This document shows, piece by piece, positions 60,481 to 64,000 of a stretch of 64,000 bases of DNA. The position numbers were made by a program, and so were the translations under genes. The stretch comes from an uncultured Mediterraneibacter sp. (lineage in GTDB: Bacteria > Bacillota > Clostridia > Lachnospirales > Lachnospiraceae): contig CALWFV010000001.1 in NCBI GenBank assembly GCA_944377745.1, positions 186,001 through 250,000 of the forward strand, read 5' to 3'. Each line of letters opens with the position of its first letter. Position 1 is the stretch's first letter. The notes beneath the pieces are model-generated. The model did no database searches, had not been told where the DNA came from, and was given only the letters and a program-made list of their open reading frames with translations.

Positions 60481-61204
60481 CTTTATATCCTCTCGGCGTC
60501 ACCATCCTGCCGTTTAATTCCATCGTCTTCGAATTGCCGATAAAGACCGTTGTAAACATGTCGGTCTGTGTCGTCTTCAGCCGCTCGAGAGTGAGGATCT
60601 CATATGCCTCACCCTCCCGCCCGATATTTTTTACGATACCACAGACCGTCTCCGGCGCACGGTGCCTCAAAATGATCCCACATGCTTTCTCCAGATAGTC
60701 CGCACGCTTTCTGCTGGAAGGATTATAAAGACAGATGACAAAATCAGCTTCCGCCGCAGCGTTCAGACGCTTCTCGATCAGTTCCCAGGGGGTCAGCAGA
60801 TCGCTCAGACTGATGACTGCGAAATCATGCATCAGCGGCGCCCCCAAAACAGCAGCTCCGCCGGACGCGGCTGTGATTCCCGGCACCACTTCGATCCCGA
60901 TCTCAGGAAAGTCCTTCCCGATCTCACAGATCAGGCCCGCCATGCCGTAGATCCCGGCATCCCCGCTGCACACCATTGCCACATCCTGACCTTTCTCTGC
61001 CTCCTCAAAAGCCATACGGCACCGGTCCGCCTCTTTGCGCATGGGCGTGCTCAGGAACACCTTATCCGGAAACTGATCCCGGATAAGGTCGATATACACC
61101 GTATATCCAATGATAACCGGACAGTGTTCCAGCACCTTTCTGGCTTTTATCGTCATCTGGTCTGCGGCGCCCGGCCCCAGCCCCGTCACATAGATCGTGC
61201 TCAT
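60473..61204 (-). CDS. cbiH: Cobalt-precorrin-3B C17-methyltransferase
   Basis: 243 residues, the CbiH/CobJ type of tetrapyrrole methylase. Start MSTIYVTGLGPGAADQMTIKA; the GDAGIYGMA motif at about 85-95 is the SAM pocket, and LYNPSSRKRADY near 180 is typical of CbiH. It contracts the ring at C20 and methylates C17 in the anaerobic route. The ATG at 61202-61204 follows AAGGAG; the longer frame lies in the intergenic stretch after cbiF. Confidence 0.95.
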   Translation of the reverse strand: MSTIYVTGLGPGAADQMTIKARKVLEHCPVIIGYTVYIDLIRDQFPDKVFLSTPMRKEADRCRMAFEEAEKGQDVAMVCSGDAGIYGMAGLICEIGKDFPEIGIEVVPGITAASGGAAVLGAPLMHDFAVISLSDLLTPWELIEKRLNAAAEADFVICLYNPSSRKRADYLEKACGIILRHRAPETVCGIVKNIGREGEAYEILTLERLKTTQTDMFTTVFIGNSKTMELNGRMVTPRGYKDV

Positions 61205-61249
61205 TTTATCTGCTCCTTTTTTCTTTTCTTCTGCCACGGCGTTTCCGCC

Positions 61250-62080
61250 TCATCTCGATTGAAGGTTTCTTCTATCTGAAAGTTTTCTCTCCTCTGCGTG
61301 CGCAGAAAGTTCTCTCTTTCCCGGGTCTGCGGACGCTTTACGGAACTCTGTGGTAAATAACGGGTCATACAGCTTTGATCTCTCATACTCGCCATCCAAT
61401 ACTCTTCCCACCACGATCAGTGCGGTCTTTGTCACATTCTCCGCCTCCGCAGTCTCCGCCAGATCAGCCACAGTGCACCGCAGCACCTTCTCCTCCGGCC
61501 AGGTTGCCTTGTATACAATGGCCGCAGGCGTATCTGCAGGGTATCCTCCACGGATCAGCTCCTCAGAAAGCTGCCGGAGCATCCCGGTACTCAGGAAGAT
61601 GACCATGGTAGACTGATGGGCGGCAAAACTCCGGATCGACTCCTTCTCCGGCACAGGCGTCCTGCCTGCCATCCTTGTGATCACCACAGACTGGGAGATT
61701 CCCGGAAGGGTGTACTCTGCCTCCAGCGCAGCGGCGGCGCCGCAGAAAGAGCTTACGCCCGGGCACACCTCATAGGAAATGCCGCACCGGTCCAGTTCAT
61801 CCATCTGCTCCCGGATCGCTCCGTAAAGACACGGATCCCCCGTGTGGAGACGGACAATCTCTTTTTTCTCTTTCTCCCCCCGCTCCATCACTTCCATTAC
61901 CTCTTCCAGAGTCATCTTTGCACTGTTATAGATCTCGCATTCATCCCTGCACAGCGACAAAAGACCGGGATTTACAAGAGATCCCGCATAGATCACGATA
62001 TCCGCGGACTGTAACAGCCGCTGTCCTCTCACAGTGATCAGATCCTCGGCGCCCGGTCCGGCTCCCACAAATGTAATCAT
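61250..62080 (-). CDS. cbiF: Cobalt-precorrin-4 C11-methyltransferase
   Basis: 276 residues, CbiF/CobM type. N-terminal VGAGPGAEDLITVRGQRLL, the phrase HTGDPCLYGAIREQMDEL and VFLSTGMLRQL are standard. The C-terminal tail (about 250-276) is longer than usual, with charged residues (SADPGKRELSAHAEERKLSD). It adds the C11 methyl group. The ATG at 62080 overlaps the cbiL stop by 4 bp. Confidence 0.95.
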   Translation of the reverse strand: MITFVGAGPGAEDLITVRGQRLLQSADIVIYAGSLVNPGLLSLCRDECEIYNSAKMTLEEVMEVMERGEKEKKEIVRLHTGDPCLYGAIREQMDELDRCGISYEVCPGVSSFCGAAAALEAEYTLPGISQSVVITRMAGRTPVPEKESIRSFAAHQSTMVIFLSTGMLRQLSEELIRGGYPADTPAAIVYKATWPEEKVLRCTVADLAETAEAENVTKTALIVVGRVLDGEYERSKLYDPLFTTEFRKASADPGKRELSAHAEERKLSDRRNLQSR

Positions 62081-62841
62081 ATCTTCTCTCCTCCCGATCT
62101 TCTTTCTTTTACAATGAGCAGGGAGTAATATCCCGCCCGCTCCGGTATCTCTTCCGCGGAAAGATAAACTTTCTCATTTTCCATACCGCAGTTTTCCACC
62201 ATCTCCGCATCCATTCCTTTTTCCATCAGGATCTGCTTCACATCCGACATCTTCCGGCCTGCTTTCATCAGCACCTTCGTCCCCGGAAGTTCCAGTCCTT
62301 TTTCAATCTGATAGGACGCCGGAAGGATATGAAGTTCCTGCCGGTTCTCCGCAAGGGATATGTCCATCCGTGCTGCAGCCGCACAGAAAGAAGGGATTCC
62401 GGGCACAAGTTCCGTAGGATACCCCTTCCTCTTCAGCCTTTTATGCACATACATACAGGTTGAATAGACGGTTGGATCACCCAGCGTGAGAAAGACGACA
62501 TCCCGCCCCTGTTCCAGTATCTCGCCAACTGCTTCCGCATCCCTGTCATGAATGTTCTTTAGTTTGTCCTTCTCCTTGATCATCGGCATGGGCAGAAAGA
62601 TCCTGTCCTTCTTTTCCACCTCCGGCACAGCGCCCCGGGCAATGCCAAACGCCACGCACCGCTCAAGATATTCTGCATACTGACTCTCAGTTTCAGCATT
62701 CTCATAGACAGGCGCCTCCAGACTGTTGTCCGATACCGGAACGGCGATCACGCTGCACTCCCGGATCACACGGACCGCCTTTAATGTCATCAGTTCCGGG
62801 TCGCCCGGTCCCACTCCCACTCCTGTAAATGTTCCACTCAT
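62077..62841 (-). CDS. cbiL: Cobalt-precorrin-2 C20-methyltransferase
   Basis: 254 residues, CbiL/CobI type. It starts SGTFTGVGVGPGDPELMTLKAVRV, with VFLTLGDPTVYSTCMYVHKRL and the late PGIPSFCAAAARMD. It adds the C20 methyl group to (cobalt-)precorrin-2, the first corrin methylation in the pathway. ATG at 62841. The gap to the cbiD stop is 65 bp. Confidence 0.95.
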   Translation of the reverse strand: MSGTFTGVGVGPGDPELMTLKAVRVIRECSVIAVPVSDNSLEAPVYENAETESQYAEYLERCVAFGIARGAVPEVEKKDRIFLPMPMIKEKDKLKNIHDRDAEAVGEILEQGRDVVFLTLGDPTVYSTCMYVHKRLKRKGYPTELVPGIPSFCAAAARMDISLAENRQELHILPASYQIEKGLELPGTKVLMKAGRKMSDVKQILMEKGMDAEMVENCGMENEKVYLSAEEIPERAGYYSLLIVKERRSGGEKI

Positions 62842-62906
62842 TTCTGGTCTGTTCCTCCTGTCTTTTTCTCCTGATCTCCCTGGCCGTCTGCGCAGGCTGC
62901 TTTTTC

Positions 62907-64000
62907 CTAGTCATCTGCGCGCTTCACTCTTTCCTGTTTCTCTGCAGATTCCTCTTTTTCCCTGGAGATCCGCTGCAGAAGTTCTTCTGCTTCCTTCGTC
63001 CTCCCAAGGATCCCTTCCTCCAGAGAAAACAGGATTGCTCCGATCACGAGTTCCTCTCCGGCTCTATGACGAAGATAAAACTCGATCCGGTCCATCACAG
63101 TCTCTATCACCTGCTTCAGGACTCCCTTTTCCTTTAAGATCCCGACTGCTTCTTCGGTATTGATGCACTGCATCAGCCTTCGCACCGTCTCCCGGTCCGC
63201 TCCTGCCATAGCCGCATGGGAAGCAAATACTTCCATCCTGCAGTCCGCCTGCCGGGAATGGGTATTCATGACTCCCGCCGCCAGTTTGATAAATTTCCCC
63301 ACGTGGCCGATCAGAAGGATCCCTTTCATCCCCAGGAGCCTGGCATCATCAATGGTCTCTCCCACATAGTTGCTGCATTTGACCGCAAGAAAAGGATCCG
63401 CCTTCAGCGTCTCCCTTAAAAAGTCTGTTCCATAATTGCCCGGGACAACATAGCAGTATCGATGACCGTTCTCCCGCAGCATCTTCATCTCAAGCCAGAT
63501 CGTATCCGTCAGCGCTTTCTCACTCATGGGCTCCACGATCCCGCTGGTCCCAAGGACAGACAGTCCGCCCTCAATCCCCAGTCTGGGGTTGAAAGTTTTT
63601 TTCGCCGTCTCTTCTCCCTGGGGAATAGAAATTGTCACCCGGAGCAGATCACCGCAGCCGTATTTCCTGCGGATTTCATTCACCGCTTCCCCGATCATCC
63701 TGCGGGGCACTCTGTTGATCGCCTCCTGACCGACATGCTGCTCCAGGCCGGGTTTTGTCACTCTGCCGACTCCTTCACCGCCATCGATAAGAATACCTTC
63801 CTCATCAAAACAGGATTCTGTATCATTACTCTCCCGCTTATCAGGCTCCGCCGCAATCTCCACCCGCGCAAAAACGAGGAGCCCGTCTGTCACATCCGGG
63901 TCATCCCCGCTGAATTTGCGCACTGCGCACTCTGCGTATTCTGCTGTTCTTGTAATGCATTCCACATCCAGATAAAGTTCGATTCCCTTCGGGGTCATCA
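62907..64000 (-). CDS. cbiD: Cobalt-precorrin-5B C1-methyltransferase, N terminus beyond the window
   Basis: 364 codons visible. The protein normally begins with a GYTTGSCA-type segment; that part lies beyond the right edge, so the first residue seen (in TPKGIELYLDVE) is internal. The diagnostic SVLGTSGIVEPMSEKA and LLIGHVGKFIKLAAGVMNTHSRQAD motifs are present. It methylates C1 and removes the two-carbon unit in the anaerobic route, so it marks this as the oxygen-independent pathway. The C-terminal tail is a charged helix (EEAEELLQRISREKEES). Upstream partners such as cbiG or cbiK are probably just outside. Confidence 0.93.
   Translation of the reverse strand, partial: MTPKGIELYLDVECITRTAEYAECAVRKFSGDDPDVTDGLLVFARVEIAAEPDKRESNDTESCFDEEGILIDGGEGVGRVTKPGLEQHVGQEAINRVPRRMIGEAVNEIRRKYGCGDLLRVTISIPQGEETAKKTFNPRLGIEGGLSVLGTSGIVEPMSEKALTDTIWLEMKMLRENGHRYCYVVPGNYGTDFLRETLKADPFLAVKCSNYVGETIDDARLLGMKGILLIGHVGKFIKLAAGVMNTHSRQADCRMEVFASHAAMAGADRETVRRLMQCINTEEAVGILKEKGVLKQVIETVMDRIEFYLRHRAGEELVIGAILFSLEEGILGRTKEAEELLQRISREKEESAEKQERVKRADD

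Overview
The window is about 64 kb of chromosome from a low-to-middle GC Gram-positive anaerobe, most likely a Lachnospiraceae (Clostridium cluster XIVa) gut-type bacterium. The basis is strong AGGAGG-type ribosome binding sites, a T-box ahead of leuS, a BaiCD/BaiH-like Fe-S flavoenzyme, an anaerobic (cbi-type) cobalamin pathway, and many small families common in that group. I do not name a species. No rRNA, tRNA, CRISPR array, transposase or phage gene was seen.

Layout. 0-6.2 kb: the first codons of an ABC transporter ATPase, divergent from a LytTR response regulator/GHKL kinase pair with two LytTR-type boxes between them, then a large YhgE/Pip membrane protein. 6.3-6.7 kb: a tiny hydrophobic peptide gene facing a short antisense RNA, a type I toxin-antitoxin locus. 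6.8-13 kb: leuS with its T-box, an AAA-ATPase/PD-(D/E)XK gene carrying an in-frame repeat insertion, and putP. 13.2-22.1 kb: one long minus-strand run, peptide ABC transporter (BC, fused DF, A), ThrE-type exporter pair, CobU-like fusion, cbiC, precorrin-2 dehydrogenase. 22.2-25.8 kb: small genes, a threonine aldolase, and an ArsC-acetyltransferase fusion. 25.9-29 kb: the BaiCD-like flavoenzyme with a LysR regulator. 29-34.4 kb: an FtsX-type ABC exporter with its own two-component system. 34.3-46.8 kb: tetrapyrrole and cobalamin genes (cobA-hemD, hemC, cobQ, cobD, cbiB) interrupted by low-GC cargo (Fic, AAA/DUF4143, DUF1016 nuclease). 46.8-55.1 kb: an OLD nuclease between two membrane proteins, then assorted small genes. 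55.1-55.8 kb: a DinJ/YafQ toxin-antitoxin pair. 55.8-64 kb: cobS, cobT, cbiA, cbiET, cbiH, cbiF, cbiL and cbiD.

How it works together. HemC and CobA-HemD carry porphobilinogen to precorrin-2. The Met8/SirC-like dehydrogenase and CbiL, H, F, D, ET, C build the corrin ring. CbiA and CobQ amidate it. CobD, CbiB, CobU, CobS, CobT and a probable CobC assemble the nucleotide loop. CbiG, CbiJ, the cobaltochelatase and an adenosyltransferase are not in the window; the cbi series continues past its right edge. No B12 riboswitch was recognised in the gene leaders visible here. The most interesting items are the type I toxin-antitoxin locus, the in-frame palindromic repeat doublet in the ATPase gene, the ArsC-acetyltransferase fusion that keeps a perfect ribosome binding site in front of an ATA codon, the BaiCD-like reductase, and the pentapeptide-repeat linker joining two CobU-like domains.
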